NCBI RefSeq assembly: GCF_921293095.1 | Contig: NC_060248.1 | Coordinates: 79,925,243-79,989,242, forward strand | Length of the DNA stretch: 64,000 nucleotides | Source of the DNA: Ischnura elegans | Taxonomy: Eukaryota; Arthropoda; Insecta; Odonata; Coenagrionidae | Direction: 5' to 3' | In this document: one piece after another, positions 1 through 11,489 of the stretch | Layout of the letters: every line of letters starts with the position of its first letter | How positions within the stretch are numbered: position 1 is the stretch's first letter | Notes under the pieces: model-generated | What the model saw: only the letters and a program-made list of their open reading frames with translations | Databases searched by the model: none | Told to the model about the DNA's origin: nothing | Made by a program: the position numbers and the translations under genes

Positions 1-508
1 GGTAGTGTAGCATAATTTTGGTTTATAAATGATATTTTAGACTCCAAATAGAAATATTTACTTCATCATCTCAATTGCAAATTTTGTCGCAAAGGGTTTA
101 CTCTCTCCATTGCCATTAGTCCGTCGGCTGCGGCGGATGGATGGTAAGAGATCCGAGTATGCCTTTCTGATCTCTTCCTCGTGCGACAGTGATCAAAAGA
201 TGAATGACCTGAGGGTCACATCGATTTCTGAATTGCGTCAAAAATTCATAGTTTATGTCTTTCAATGTCTTTTTTATACTATCCAAATAACCGATACCTG
301 CAGTTAAGCGAAGGGCTTCAGATAGGATGTACGAATCCACAAGTCATAAGTGCAGCTTAGAATGTTATTAAATATTCAGGGTTCTGCTGAGGAATTCATT
401 AGTCAATCATAAATATATTAAAGATGCGAGAATGTGTGTGGGTAAAATAATTTACCTATGTTCTTCTTTCCAAACTACCTCCGCACCTTGACTCCTCTCC
501 TGGAATAG

Positions 509-661
509 AATGACGGACAAGCAGACCAGACGGCCAACGTGTATGCAGATGGAATAATTGACCAATTACCACCTCAGGTGAAGGAAGTGGTTAACAACAT
601 GATGAATATGTTTAGCCAAATGATGCAAGCTTCGCAAAATCAACAAGGTGCTACTAAATAA
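509..661 (+). CDS. Secreted-peptide gene, copy 1: last coding exon (gene starts before the window)
   Basis: Fifty codons plus stop, preceded by an AG acceptor at 507-508 in the same context (ctcctggaatag) as copies 2 and 3. It is a close match to the third exon of copy 2, with about nine amino-acid changes. The encoded tail begins NDGQADQ, contains VYADGIID and a Met/Asn/Gln-rich stretch (NNMMNMF, QMMQASQNQQ), and ends in Lys before TAA. An AATAAA lies at 695-700. The frame is open and unbroken, so the copy is probably alive. Its signal-peptide exons lie outside the left edge. No known family is recognised; the product is inferred to be secreted from the paralogues. Confidence 0.72.
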   Translation, partial: NDGQADQTANVYADGIIDQLPPQVKEVVNNMMNMFSQMMQASQNQQGATK

Positions 662-2439
662 AGATCATATAATTTGTAACCAGATTATTATGTGAATAAA
701 TCAGAGAGTATTTTAAATTTGAATGTGTTTATTTACTCAATTTTACGAGCTGCAGTATCAAAACCTTCATCCAGCTGCATCAGAAGGATTAGATGAGTAT
801 CCTAAAACGTCAAAGTGAGAATTTGGTCATTTGTAAAATGCCGTAGAAGTTTTTGCCGAGGAAATTAATGACAAAAAAATCACCGCTGTTCAAATTATAT
901 TTCAAAGTAACCTCATTAGCAGCCAAGAGAGTCAAGAGATAAGTAAAATTATTCATTTCAAAAGATGAATCAGTCAAACATCTATGCAATATGTGATGTA
1001 AGCATGTTCAATTTGTTATGGAGGAAATATATTCTATTTGGATCCATGCTACTCTTGTGCAGCCATCTATGATGAACCGCGAATAAATAACATTTATCAA
1101 TGGCAATCTTCTTCCAGCTACCATGAGAATTGAAGATGCTACATGACACAGAGTTTTGCATAAGGGCTCATTTATATAATGGCACGCACCTATATTGGGT
1201 TCCAAATATGTTTGCGGATGAGAGAGGGTGGACTTAAGCAGTTAAGGGAGCATTCACTTCATGCAACCCCGAGCACTGTTAGTGGGCTCCGCCTAATTTC
1301 AATTGCACTTTCATAGTACTGATAGTGATACACAAAAATTAAATGGATACTAAACAGTGCTTATTGCTGCACAAGCTTAGAAAAAGATTAATGAGAAACA
1401 TGAGTCAATTTAAAAAGCTTTAAACACGGAACCTAGACTCCATTTTAGTAAGCAAAATTGTTCGATCCATTTAATTAATACATGTATATTCAGCGACACT
1501 AAAAACTTCCCATTGCTAATTCAAAATGCAATCATATGAAGGCACAATTTGATAGACAGTTATCTCCTCCATCATTTTCTTTCATTACATTCAAAATGGT
1601 ACTTCCACACAGGTATTTCTATGTAGGGGTGACAAGAGAAAGACATCACCTTAATGTTGCGGTATCGTATGTTTAAAAATCACATCAACTTGAATGGAGA
1701 TAATCGGGTCGCTCGATAGAGCTCTCAGCACTCTAAAACCACTGAAAAGACTCAATATTTTGTGCGCGGTAGTCGGAAAATGCATTAAAAGTAAGAAAAA
1801 TAGCAGTTGCACATTTCAAAACTTCAATTTCTTCGCAAAAATGAATTTTTTCGTAATCAATGAAAAAACTAATGAGTTAGAAAAGCATTTGAGTTAATCA
1901 CTGGGTCCCGCGATTCTATCCGAGGCTCGTTCGATCAAACTCAATATTTTCAAGGAAGAGATAGTTGGTAGGGTTTCCCACTTCCATTTCAACAGCGATT
2001 TTTACGTGACTCATCACATGGACTACCTTTCATCTGGCTCCTACCCTTCTTACCGGACTTGGCTAGCCCTGCCGGGAATAATTGCGAATTAATCCCACCA
2101 GTGCAGCTCTAGGGGTCTTTGGAAGGCGCAAGCCATTCCACCCTGACAAGGTTGTAAGCTCGGAAAGGAAATGTTTTGAAAATAATAAACCAAGGTTTTG
2201 AAATTCTGTCAAATGAAAGCGTTTTTGGTTGAATATTTAGTGAGAATGAATTGTGGCCAGGAAGGTATGATTAGTTTTGCAAAAAATCATGATTTCTGAC
2301 TGCGAAATTTAACAGCTGGATTGAATTATTTTCGGTGATTTCATTTTTTTAATTACATTTTTCGCTGATTTGTTTTTTACAAAGGGTTAAGGTTAGTAGC
2401 AAATCTCATTAACTACAATGCCTCAATTGATTCTCCCGC

Positions 2440-3020
2440 CAAGGGTGCACTGCTGAGAGACAGCCAGAGAACTCGCCGAATGGCTTAAGCTTTGACATGT
2501 CTTGAGCTTTATGGCGATAAAAGAGAATTTTTCTTTAATGCAATGCGGCTAGAGTGTGAAATAGTGTAAAAAATTACGCCCATCCCCATTCAAAACAAAA
2601 TAAGAGACATGCCGACTTCTGAAAGTGTTCTAATCCATGACAACGCCCGTCATCTCAGCGCTGATGCAGCCCAACTGCTCCTTCATCAATTTCAATGGGG
2701 CATTTTCGATCACCCGCCGTGCAATGCCAATCTAGTGCCGGGGGACTTCCATCTTTACGCTGGAATGAAGATGTGTCCAGATGGCAAGCGTTTTCAAACG
2801 GGCGATGATTTTCAGGACAAAGGCATAATTCATTGAAAGTTATTGGTGGCAACATCCAATGAAGAAGGTAAAATAAAGCTTGTCCATAGGCAGAACCAAT
2901 TCCTCAATCGCCGAGGCGATTATGTCGAAAGGACACCACAAGTGTGCTCAACATTTAGCAATGAAATAATTTTAAATCAATCACTTCATCTTCTGATCAT
3001 TACCATCGAAGGTTGAAAAA
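2440..3020 (+). pseudogene. Mariner transposase relic (block 1 copy)
   Basis: Reading from about 2609, the frame shows IHDNARHLSADAAQLLL, then FDHPPCNANLVPGDFHLY, the degraded form of the mariner catalytic segment (normally HDNARPH and a PP-SPDLAPSDxHLF-type motif ending in the third catalytic Asp). A stop after GIIH at 2834 is followed by KLVHRQNQFLNRRGDYVE in the same frame, the usual C-terminal mariner region. The N-terminal half is unrecognisable. The same relic sits in block 2, split there by a Penelope-like insertion. Non-functional. Confidence 0.75.
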
Positions 3021-3048
3021 AGGCCCTCGTATTCAGGCAGCACGTTAG

Positions 3049-3470
3049 AGAAAAACGGACACAGCAGTAAGAAAATCAGGAAGAGAATTGCGTTAGCAAA
3101 GGAAGCGTTCATGAACAGGAAGGAGCTCAAGTGAGGATCGTTATGTAAGAGTTTAAAGAAAAGAATAGTGAAGAGTCTGATCCGGAGTGTAGCGCGAGAG
3201 GACGAGAGAAGACTAGAGGCGTTCGAGATTTGGGTGTGGAGAAGAATATAGAAGGTGAAGAGGACGAAAGGAAGATTAATAAGAAGTGATGGACATGGTG
3301 GGTGAGGAGAGGCAACTCCTTGATGAGATACGGAGTAGGTAGAGGGTATGGATGGATCGATTACTCACCGGGGAGGGGATGATAAAAACAGTGTTACAGG
3401 GTAGAATGTTGGGTAAAGGAGAGGAAGAGAATACGAGAGAGAGGAAGGAAGAGAATATGATTTTTAGATA
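3049..3470 (+). pseudogene. LINE 3' end fragment (block 1)
   Basis: The translation has the pattern found at the C-terminus of many arthropod non-LTR retrotransposon polyproteins: IRKRIALAKEAFMNRKELK, then KSLIRSVAREDERRLEAFEIW followed by a VWRRI-type stretch and K-rich text, with several stops. About 140 residues of degenerate coding sequence survive, with no reverse-transcriptase core. The same fragment, about equally decayed, is at 18770-19190 in block 2, so it predates the duplication. Confidence 0.65.
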
Positions 3471-3629
3471 GAATGAAAGGGAGTAGGTAGGAATATAGAG
3501 TTCTATCTAAATTCAGCATCTTTTAGCTATTTTATGATTGCTTTTTCAAAATTAACCGCAAATTCACGAGAAAAACGAAAATCGATCGCAAGATATACAA
3601 TGCGTATTTAATTTTCTTTCCAATGGCAT

Positions 3630-4080
3630 ACGTTTCAACTATCCCAAGCGAAACGGGAGCGTTAATGAAGTGTTGCGGGAGCGTCGGACGGAGTAATTCA
3701 ATCGTGTCAGGCGAAACATGATGGAACTCCTTCATGATGAAACAAAAAAGGAAAGACAATGGCAGGTTCCACAATTTAATAATTACTGCGACCGGTTTCG
3801 AATACATCGCCTGATGATGATACTATGTATTCGAAATCGGTCGCAGTAATTATTAAATTGTGGAACCTGCCTTTGTCTTTCCTTTTTTGTTTCGTCGGAC
3901 GGAGTGCTCTGGAAATAGCGGTCGAGTGTTGCAGGAGTGTTTAGGAAGTATCGCGGAAGTGTCCGGAGTGCAGATTATGGCCCACTGGGAGCGTCTTCGG
4001 GAGCGTTTCGGAAGCGATAGGAGAGTGTCCACCCCGGCCCATCTGACATTTGAAGCTACCACATTGCAGAAAAATATTTC
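3630..4080 (+). repeat. GGGAGCGT-type degenerate iterated repeat, left arm
   Basis: The octamer GGGAGCGT and variants (GGAGTGT, GGAAGTGT, GGAAGCG) recur many times between 3650 and 4030. The complement orientation (CTCCCGCAACACTTC and similar) returns at about 4440-4520 and again at 4850-4890, with more plus-orientation units at 4690-4790. This looks like an element built from a short imperfect iterated motif with inverted arms. The same structure is at 19360-19610 and 19930-20395 in block 2. No coding capacity seen. Confidence 0.5.
3695..3892. mobile_element. 198-bp Penelope-type inverted terminal-repeat hairpin insertion
   Basis: Arms of about 70 bp (3730-3805 and 3822-3892) are inverted copies of each other around a short loop. 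A 13-bp target duplication, cgtcggacggagt, flanks it at 3682-3694 and 3893-3905. Block 2 has the uninterrupted empty site at about 19412-19424. The left end carries a one-sided unpaired tail of about 35 bp. The centre holds CTGATGATG...GAAATCGGTC, resembling the terminal repeat of the Penelope-like element at 13602-18487. It has no coding sequence, so it must have been mobilised in trans. Confidence 0.75.
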
Positions 4081-4083
4081 CAA

Positions 4084-4270
4084 GTAGAGAAATAAAATTT
4101 TCATTGATTTGAAAATCATGGAAATAATTATGAACAGCAGGCTTTTGTAAAATGAAAGGAAGAAACAATTAGTAAAAAAATGACGCGATCAAGAATTGAA
4201 CTTAGCACCTCCAGGTATAAGTCGGATTCAGTAAGCACCGGTCCACCGCTCCTAGATGAGAACGGCGTAT
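4084..4270 (-). repeat. SINE-like repeat with tRNA-like head (family 2)
   Basis: A conserved tail (AAAATTTTCATTGATTTGAAAATCATGG, then CAGCAGGCTTTTGTAAAA) is followed by a segment that on the minus strand reads like a tRNA: GGAGCGGTGGACCGG and GGTGCTAAGTTCAATTC, the latter a degenerate B box. Related copies occur at 19611-19775, 36235-36400 and 37180-37350. I infer a tRNA-derived SINE family; the tRNA-like part is too decayed to name the parent. Confidence 0.45.
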
Positions 4271-6406
4271 TTCTAAGGGAATATAATAACCCCGTAAATG
4301 TTTAACTGCGACCCTCACCAGCGAGGGTGGGGCTCAGGAAATCTACGGCGGCACGTCCATCCTCTTCACTACCATAAAATGCACTGTGTAAGGCCGTAAA
4401 GCGGCCAAATCGATGTTTTTAGTGCACTACCGTGATAACTTTTGAAATACTCCCTCAACATTCAACCGCTACTTCCAATCCCGCAACACTTCATCGATAC
4501 TCCAGTTTCGGCTGGGTTGTTTGTGAATACTCTCAAATGCAGCTTCAACTGTCTTTTGCCCTTTTCATCATACTTTATAAATTACAAATTAGCAATCCTT
4601 TGATAAAGTCCCATAAACAAAATAAGCCCATTCTATTCACGAAAGCGCGAGGGAAGCGTTCAGAAACGAGTAAAGAAACTGGGGAGATGTGGGAGAGCGT
4701 TTGGTTCACCCCAACGGCAGTGTTAGGGGAGCGTCGCGCGAGCGTCTTGGGAGCGTTTCAACTCGGGAGTGGCGAGGCAGCGTCAGGTAAGCCGAAGTGT
4801 GGAGAGACTGCAGCTCAACTGCTCATACAAACTGCTCAAGACTCCCAGCATGCTCCCGCGACACTTCCTGCACACTCCCCCGAACGCTTCCGTTTCGACT
4901 GAGATATGTGACCATTATCGCTAATTAAAATATGCAAAATAAAAAAGTCTGCTAGTATTAATAACTAATTTTACACGTATTTCTTATGGAAATAGGTCAG
5001 GGCCCATTTCAGGGCCTCATGGGTCCTGCGTCATAATATTCGCACCGTTGAACCCTTTCCTTGACTTATACGAACATTTTAAAATCATAATTAGCCAAAT
5101 CGGTCCAGCCATTCTCGAGTTCTGGCGAGATTAAGGCAGAGCAATTCATTTTTATGTGATGGAGGATGATCGGAGTGCTGGCTCGACACCACCCAGCCCA
5201 GGTTCATGTCTACATACTACCCCGCAATCCACCTAAAAAGTCGTGTGGCGGAGGGTGCTAGGACACCAGCCGTTGACTTATAAAAAACAAATTGTCAAAC
5301 AAAGTTACGACTAGCATTTACTTAACCCTTTACCGTCAGGTGTGCCGAATTCGGCACATACCTTCAGAATCATTTTGCCTCGGTAGTCAAGTAAGTTATT
5401 TCACTATTGACCAATGTGACGTTTTTGGCACGTCATTATCTGCTGACAGTAATAAGTTTTGACAGCAAGCGAGGGAAGGTTGAACTCCAACTTCGATAGG
5501 AAAAAGTCAAAGCAAACCGCGTTGAAGATCGTCTATTTCTGTGTTTTTCTTTTAGTTTTTGGCTCTCCTACGTTTGTTTATAAGTTTCTAATATTTTTTT
5601 GTATTCCTCTTGGTTTACTAAAATTTTATGTGTAATCGTGACATGTTAGCATTTCATGTTATTTTAAATTGAAGGAAGAATAGGTGTGTGACGACTTCGT
5701 CCCATTGGGCTCCTACGGAATGATAGCAATGTAAGACGATAAATCGCGATCGAAACCCGATGTCTAATATTTCATAAATATACTTCATTAAGTCGTCGCA
5801 GTTATATAATTGACAGTAAAGTGTAGTTACATGGCTAAGTGATAACATTTATACATGGCATTATAAGATGATTTTTACTCTGCTGGTATTTCAACAAATG
5901 AATCCAGTAACTTTTTATGGAAAAAGGAGGAGGGATGTTGTTCAAAGTGTGATTGTGCCACCAGAGGGTACCAACTGTACTCATCCTGGTGAAATATCGA
6001 ACACTGAAGATTTGAAATCAGAATCACCTGACTGCAAGAGTGCTTCAGAAAGTTTTTCAAAAGTGTGAAAAATTCAATGTACACATGTGTTTGAATAAGA
6101 ATTCCATGTTTCATTAAATTTAATGAAAAATAACTCAGTTTTATGTTATTTATACCGAACATCCACGGAAATTCTCCGAATGCTTCCCCATTTATTTATA
6201 TGTTTTTCTGAAATGATGACAGCACATAGTGCATCCATTTTATAATAAGTTTTTGATTATGGTATGAAGCTCTTTCCAAATTTATTTCACTAAACAGCAT
6301 AATTTCATCAGAGCACGTTATTATTGTTGCATTCTTTTTTGCTGTTTGGGAAAATAACTTTTTTCTCCTGGCATATGTTCTTTTTATGCTGCCAGTTGAT
6401 GTTTGA

Positions 6407-7010
6407 TTGTAATTGAGCTATTAATCATTTCCACATTGCGCATTGAGAATGAAAGGTCAAATTTTAGCAGGGATGTTCCAATCGTTTGCTGGTAAGACTG
6501 AATATTGTGAGTAGGAAGTTAATAATCATTTATTTCCTTTTTATCTAACAATTGTATGGCTAGTTACTGGCCTTCTGGAGTAGCCTAACTATGACGGGAA
6601 TGCCCAATGTACCAATTTAGGCACATTCATAAATTTTAATCAATTTTGAGAACATTTTTACAAAAATAGGTGGATGTGTTTTCTATACATTCCCTTAATT
6701 GAAATTTGGAAGGAAAAAATTTTCCATTGTTAAAAACATTGTTGTCCAGAAAGAGTTAAGTCCTATATGGTTTGGGGAAAAACGAATTCCCATAACTATC
6801 CGTTGGGAAAAATATCTCTCTTATTTTTTTCTGTCGGACCTGGTGATAAAGTGGGGCTCTAATATGATGATATCCCTGTCGCTCTTAAAGATATCTATTG
6901 CTCAAGCCTTGCGCTCAGCCTTCGAGTCTCTAGCGGCTCCAAGCTCAATTCACTTAACATCTGAGTAACGCCTACTGCACGCCCATTACAGTTTTTGACG
7001 AATCGCGCAG
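6407..7010. other. Intergenic stretch, no gene seen
   Basis: AT-rich sequence outside the duplicated block. A frame at 6699-6968 is open but has no recognisable motif, codon pattern or splice context and is treated as chance. Confidence 0.4.
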
Positions 7011-7014
7011 CTTT

Positions 7015-7400
7015 TCACGTTATTTTATTCAGTTCCCGGATTAATTCTTTCTGCACCGTATCCCACATTCTCGCTGCATGTCCAAGGTGTGGTCGGACGA
7101 GTTCGAAATAGAACCTCTCTCTTGCTTCCTCATCCGAAAATCTTCCCACAATGCGCTTGATGAATCCCAACTTCTCCAGGGCTCTGCCACAAATATTCCT
7201 TATATGTGATCCCCACGATAGGTTGGAGGTTATCGTAACTACCAGGTACTTTAATCGTCTGTTGCCTTTATGTTAATACCATTCACAGCATAAATATGGG
7301 AATATTTGTATGACCTCCGCAAGAAATGCACCGTCGTGGATTTTCTCTGATTAAGTTCGAGTCCCCGTTCTTTGCTCCATAAAAGAGCGTTGTATAAATC
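7015..7400 (-). pseudogene. LINE reverse-transcriptase C-terminal fragment
   Basis: On the minus strand the translation gives LYNALLWSKERGLELNQRKS, then a stop and KYLVVTITSNLSWGSHIRNI, followed by LGFIKRIVGRFSDEEARERF. This is the familiar order around the end of a jockey/CR1-type reverse transcriptase: the KYLGV-like motif, the W-x-x-HI motif and LGFIKR. At least one stop and probable frame slips break it. It lies in the spacer between the copy 1 block and the promoter of copy 2, and is missing between copies 2 and 3. Confidence 0.7.
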
Positions 7401-7489
7401 CAATGAGAGAAGGTGGGTAACGAATCGCAATCAATGCCTTTCGTTTTCTTTGATGAAGGAAACTACCCTATTCCTAAAAGAACTATTTT

Positions 7490-7760
7490 TTCTTACGATC
7501 GCTAATCCCGCCGGTAGCAGAGAATTTTCAGAAATTACCCGTTACCTGATTGAGTGTTGCGTGGTAGGCTCTTCAAGTGCAACACTCCATCCATTGGATG
7601 GGACGTCGGCGCCACATGGCCTCCTTGACGCTTCACGGTTCCCTTGGTGCCTTCCGACAAGTGCAGGCTGATCCCAACGCCGGTTTTTTTCCACCGAACT
7701 TCCTTACGTATACTTTCTTCATGGCGCAAATGACCTCAGCTGTCACCTTCTCCAAATAAC
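7490..7760 (+). mobile_element. tRNA-derived SINE, family 1, 5'-truncated and old
   Basis: It aligns from the remnant B-box region (TAATCCCGCCGGTAGCAGAG) through the body (TTGAGTGTTG, AAGTGCAACACTCC, GGATGGGACGT, GCAGGCTGAT) to the tail (GCGCAAATGACCTCAGCTGTC, then CTCCAAATAACATAC). The copies at 35415-35709 and 51780-52072 are full length. The tRNA-like head is largely gone and divergence is clearly higher than in those two. Confidence 0.75.
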
Positions 7761-9060
7761 ATACTTTAATTGTTAGATAAAAAATAAAATAACCTCTGAT
7801 TAGTTCACTTGATCACAATGTTTTGGGCTGAAAAAAATATAGAATCAGACGATTCTGAAATGGCAACTGCTATCCCTCATCGCTCCAAAATTGCCTATTA
7901 TCCTTGGTTTACAAGACCTTGAAATTGATAAGAGTAGAGAGAAGATTCATGTTTCAATAATTTTTAAAAAGATTAATGACCTTCTATATTCTTAGACCAC
8001 AGGTATAATGAGAACCTACTCATAAGTCCAACTCAACCGCCACTACTAAAGGAAAACTCAACATCTAAAGACAGCAAATTACACTGGACGGCAAAAAAAT
8101 AATTTTTTATCGAGCCCTGGTACCATTCCTTCTGATTCTTATGTAAAATGAATAATTAGTTTTGTAATCCGTCTGAAGTAAGACTGGTTAATCAAATCCA
8201 GTTAGCGACCAAATAAAGCATACTAGCCTAACACTTTCAAATCAAGAATGTATTTAAGTCTCTGATAACTGATGTCAATTTAACCATCGATGTAACTCCA
8301 TTTCAATAGCCTGAAGGTTGATTTGCATCAGCACCATCATAAAATACCTATAAAAATGAGCATTTTTATGGAAAGTATTTTGAGGCGACGCATAAACATG
8401 ATTTTTACCGCCAGAAAATTACGATTAACCGTTGGAGACATTAAATGAAAAATCCTAAGCCATTTCACTGGAAGAAGTTTAAAAACGCAGGGAATATGAA
8501 TATTTATACAGGCAGTGTGGAATCAGATCAACCTTTTCTTCCGTAAAAAATGAGGTCTAAAAAAAACTGAGACTAACAATTTTAAAATTAAGCAAAAGCA
8601 AGGAAATCACCAAGTGTTCTACATGTGGATTTCCACGTGAGAATATACCCATCACGAGGAATTGCAAGCATATTATCTCCATCCATTTTTTAAGTTATTT
8701 AATTAAGTAAGTTTAAGTAAGTTTTCAGTAACTTATTTAAGGGGCATTTTTTGACAAAGTTTCATTTTACGGCAAAAATTATTACCGCGAAGGTCCTTGA
8801 TTAAAAAAAACATAATCCTCCTTTCAGATGATTCCGAACATACGTATGAGAAACAAATGATAACCCGGTGACAAGTTATGTGACGTAACTGGTTAATTAT
8901 CAAGTGATTTTGAGTATTCTGGTAGAAAACGAGGAAAAGATATCTATGGCCAGATAAATAGGAACATGTTTCATTCTATCATGGGAACCACATAGACTAC
9001 CACATTAGAAAGAGTGCGATTGGTAAAGCAAAAACCGGCTCAACCCTGACGCCTATCATT
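7761..9060. other. Upstream region of peptide-gene copy 2; no gene seen
   Basis: AT-rich, no coding signal. Direct runs of TTAAGTAAG occur near 8695-8740. This 1.3 kb precedes the TATA box of copy 2 and probably contains its regulatory sequence. None of it is present upstream of copy 3. Confidence 0.4.
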
Positions 9061-9070
9061 AGCAAGCGCC

Positions 9071-9078
9071 TATAAATA
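9071..9078 (+). promoter_or_regulatory. TATA box of peptide-gene copy 2
   Basis: TATAAATA lies about 30 bp before a short sequence (about 9101-9132) that ends in the donor AG|GTGAGT. The same layout recurs at copy 4 (TATA at 37981, donor at 38050). The text after both donors is also alike (CATNCATTCNGNTTCC), which supports homologous promoters and leader exons. Confidence 0.65.
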
Positions 9079-9100
9079 CAAAAAAAGAGTCCAAATTTGT

Positions 9101-11489
9101 CAGAACACTCTCAGAGAGGAGAGAACAAATAGGTGAGTACATCCATTCCGCTTTCCGTGCAGAGTTTGGGGTTCTGTGCCTTGCTATTGGATTTGCCGTA
9201 CAATTCCAGATATTTTCTATTTTAATGTTTTCGGTAAGTGGAAGTGATTTTTTTGAAGATATGGAGATTTTCTTTAAGTTTCTGCGGGAGCGTGGGAATG
9301 GGGAGGTCTTTAAGGAGGTCTCTGTTGCGGATGAACCATCAAAACAATGTGAGAATCAAAATGATTCGTCAAACTCAATTTAGTGACAAGGGGCGCGCAA
9401 TCGCCCGCTGGAGCTTTTTATGAAAAAGTAAAGGGGAAATTTCCGAGAGACTCAAGCGAGGACATAATGGCTTGAGTTCGCAGCCATTACTTGCGCGATA
9501 ATCAGGCCATAATAATCCAGAACAGTTAATTTCCTTAACGTATCGTGGTGTGGATCGAGTATCATTGCTTTTAATTAAGCGATGAAGTAATGATTAAAAA
9601 TAATCTGGCCATAAGTGTGATTTTAACATTAAATTTTTACATGTACTTGGCAAAATTGTTAATCTCGATGTTTTATAAATGCTTGATATCACTAAATGCT
9701 CTCTTGCACCTAGTATCACAATTTCCAATGAAATGACTTAATTTAAATGTTCCCAATTCTTGTCAACTGTTTTAACATCTGATTTCTTCCTTGCCAATCC
9801 TCCCTCCCCCAACCCCACTTTTCGTTATACCCTCCTCGCCGTTATACTTTAATGTTTTGACCCTCCTCTACCCACCCTTCCCGCATTCAATTTTTCCCCC
9901 CTCACATTCTTGGGTACATAAGGCTCGATATTGTGTTTGATCTTTCTGTTTGTCCGGAGAATCACGCTGTAGCCGTCAAAACTAGTCAACAGCTCTAAAA
10001 AATTTGTGGAACTATGCTATATTTTTTGTTTAACCACGAATGAAAAGACTAGATTAAGTCATATTTTGAACGTATAAAATCGTTTCAGGCTTGATTTGGT
10101 GGCAGCTCGATATATGCCCGATACAAACTTAAAATTGTAATTTCCACACTTATATAGAACACGCCAATACCGTCCATGGTTTCAACATATTATATCATTT
10201 ATAAGCTAAATGACATGATATGTTAAAACCATGGTCGGTGGTGAAGTGTTGTCTTAAAGTGCGGAAATTACAGTTTGAAGTATTTATCATGGTCACATTG
10301 CGAATATTCTGAAAGGTAAAAACGATCATAAATAAATCACACACAACTTCAATTCCAGCAATCCAATTCCGTTTCCATTTCCAAATGCTCCTATAATAGA
10401 ATTCTTACCTACACTACCAAACATTCTATTAACATTAATATTTTTCTCGGCAGTTCAACAATACTAACATAAGGAGATCTAAAAATAAATGAAAATGAAG
10501 CTATACGCTGCCGCCCTTTTTCTAGCAGCGCTTCTTGCAAGTGAGTAACACATAGCACAAGTACTACTCTTCATAAAATATAAAAAAATTAATGGCATGA
10601 AAGAGGTATTAAAAAATTACCAACATTCTGCTTAAGTATCAAATAATGTTTTCCCATTACTATTTGCAGGTTCACTCTTGGTCCAAAGCGCCCCAGCCGA
10701 CTCATATAATTCGGTAAGCTCACTACTTATGCTCGTATATCATTTAAGGCTATGTTAATGGTGCGTACCAAATTATTTCCTGGGTCATCCGATAATGGGA
10801 AGGATAATTTTCAGATTATAGAAAAAATACTAGCTTTTCAAATTCAATGCAAGGTATAATTTTGGTTTATAAATGATATTTTAGACTCCAAATAGAAATA
10901 TTTACTTCATCATCTCAATTGCAAATTTTGTCGCAAAGGGTTTACTCTCTCCATTGCCATTAGTCCGTCGGCTGCGGCGGATGGATGGTAAGAGATCCGA
11001 TTATGCCTTTCTGATCTCTTCCTCGTGCGACAGTGATCAAAAGATGAATGACCTGAGGGTCACATCGATTTCTGAATTGCGTCAAAAATTCATAGTCTTT
11101 CAATGTCTTTTTTACACTATCCAAATAACCGATACCTGCAGTTAAGGGAAGGGCTTCAGATAGGATGTACGAATCCACAAGTCATAAGTGAAGCTTAGAA
11201 TATTCAGGGTTCTGCTGAGGAATTCATTAGTCAATCATAAATATATTAGAGATGCGAGAATGTGTGTGGGTAAAATAATTTACTTATGCTCTTCTTTCCA
11301 AACTACCTCTGCACCTTGACTCGACTCCTGGAATAGAATGACGGACAAGCAGACCAGATGGCCAACGTGTATGCAGATGGAATAATTGACCGATTACCAC
11401 CTCCGGTGAAGGACATGTTTAACAACATGATGAATATGATGAGCCAAATGATGCAAGCTTCGCAAAATCAACAAAGCGGTACTAAATGA
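9101..11489 (+). CDS. Small secreted peptide, copy 2 (complete, 80 aa)
   Basis: Exons: noncoding leader about 9101-9132; coding 10495-10540, 10670-10713 and 11337-11489. All junctions are GT-AG and phases agree (1, then 0). The leader exon splices to an acceptor at 10451-10453 followed by ttcaacaata, which is conserved in all three visible copies. The protein begins MKLYAAALFLAALLA, a typical signal peptide, then SLLVQSAPADSYNS with a likely cleavage after the Ser-Ala region, then NDGQADQMANVYADG and a Met/Asn/Gln-rich end. No cysteines are present, so this is not a disulphide-knotted peptide. AATAAA is at 11523-11528. I infer a secreted, cysteine-free peptide of about 60 residues; function unknown. 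A fourth coding exon in the 623-bp second intron cannot be excluded. Confidence 0.75.
10131..10276. repeat. Palindromic repeat in intron of peptide-gene copy 2
   Basis: Inverted arms of about 65 bp: the left runs from TTGTAATTTCCACACTT to CCATGGTTTCAACATATTAT, the right is its complement ending at GGAAATTACAG. The inner 25-30 bp is nearly perfect. The same palindrome is at 22555-22702 in copy 3, and a diverged one occurs at 46010-46135 in copy 4. No target duplication is obvious. Confidence 0.65.

Larger units (their letters stand above)
1..6406 (+). repeat. Segmental duplication, block 1
   Basis: Nearly the whole block aligns in the same order and orientation with 10857-22024, with only scattered substitutions and small indels by eye. 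It carries the last exon of peptide-gene copy 1, then 3' flank with a mariner relic, a LINE 3' fragment, a GGGAGCGT-rich repeat and tRNA-like SINE pieces. The blocks differ by insertions on each side: a 198-bp hairpin here, and the Penelope/hAT nest plus a short duplication in block 2. Homology stops after the shared text around 6400, where block 2 continues into an unrelated insert at 22025. Confidence 0.9.

Noticed and set aside
4432-4902. 156-codon open frame
   Set aside because: It lies in the GGGAGCGT repeat; the block 2 counterpart is broken into different frames. No domain, so a chance frame in a GC-rich repeat.
5330-5460. piggyBac-like terminus (TTAACCCTTTACCGTCAGG)
   Set aside because: TTAA followed by CCC is suggestive, but no matching right end or transposase is seen and the same text in block 2 has lost the TTAA.
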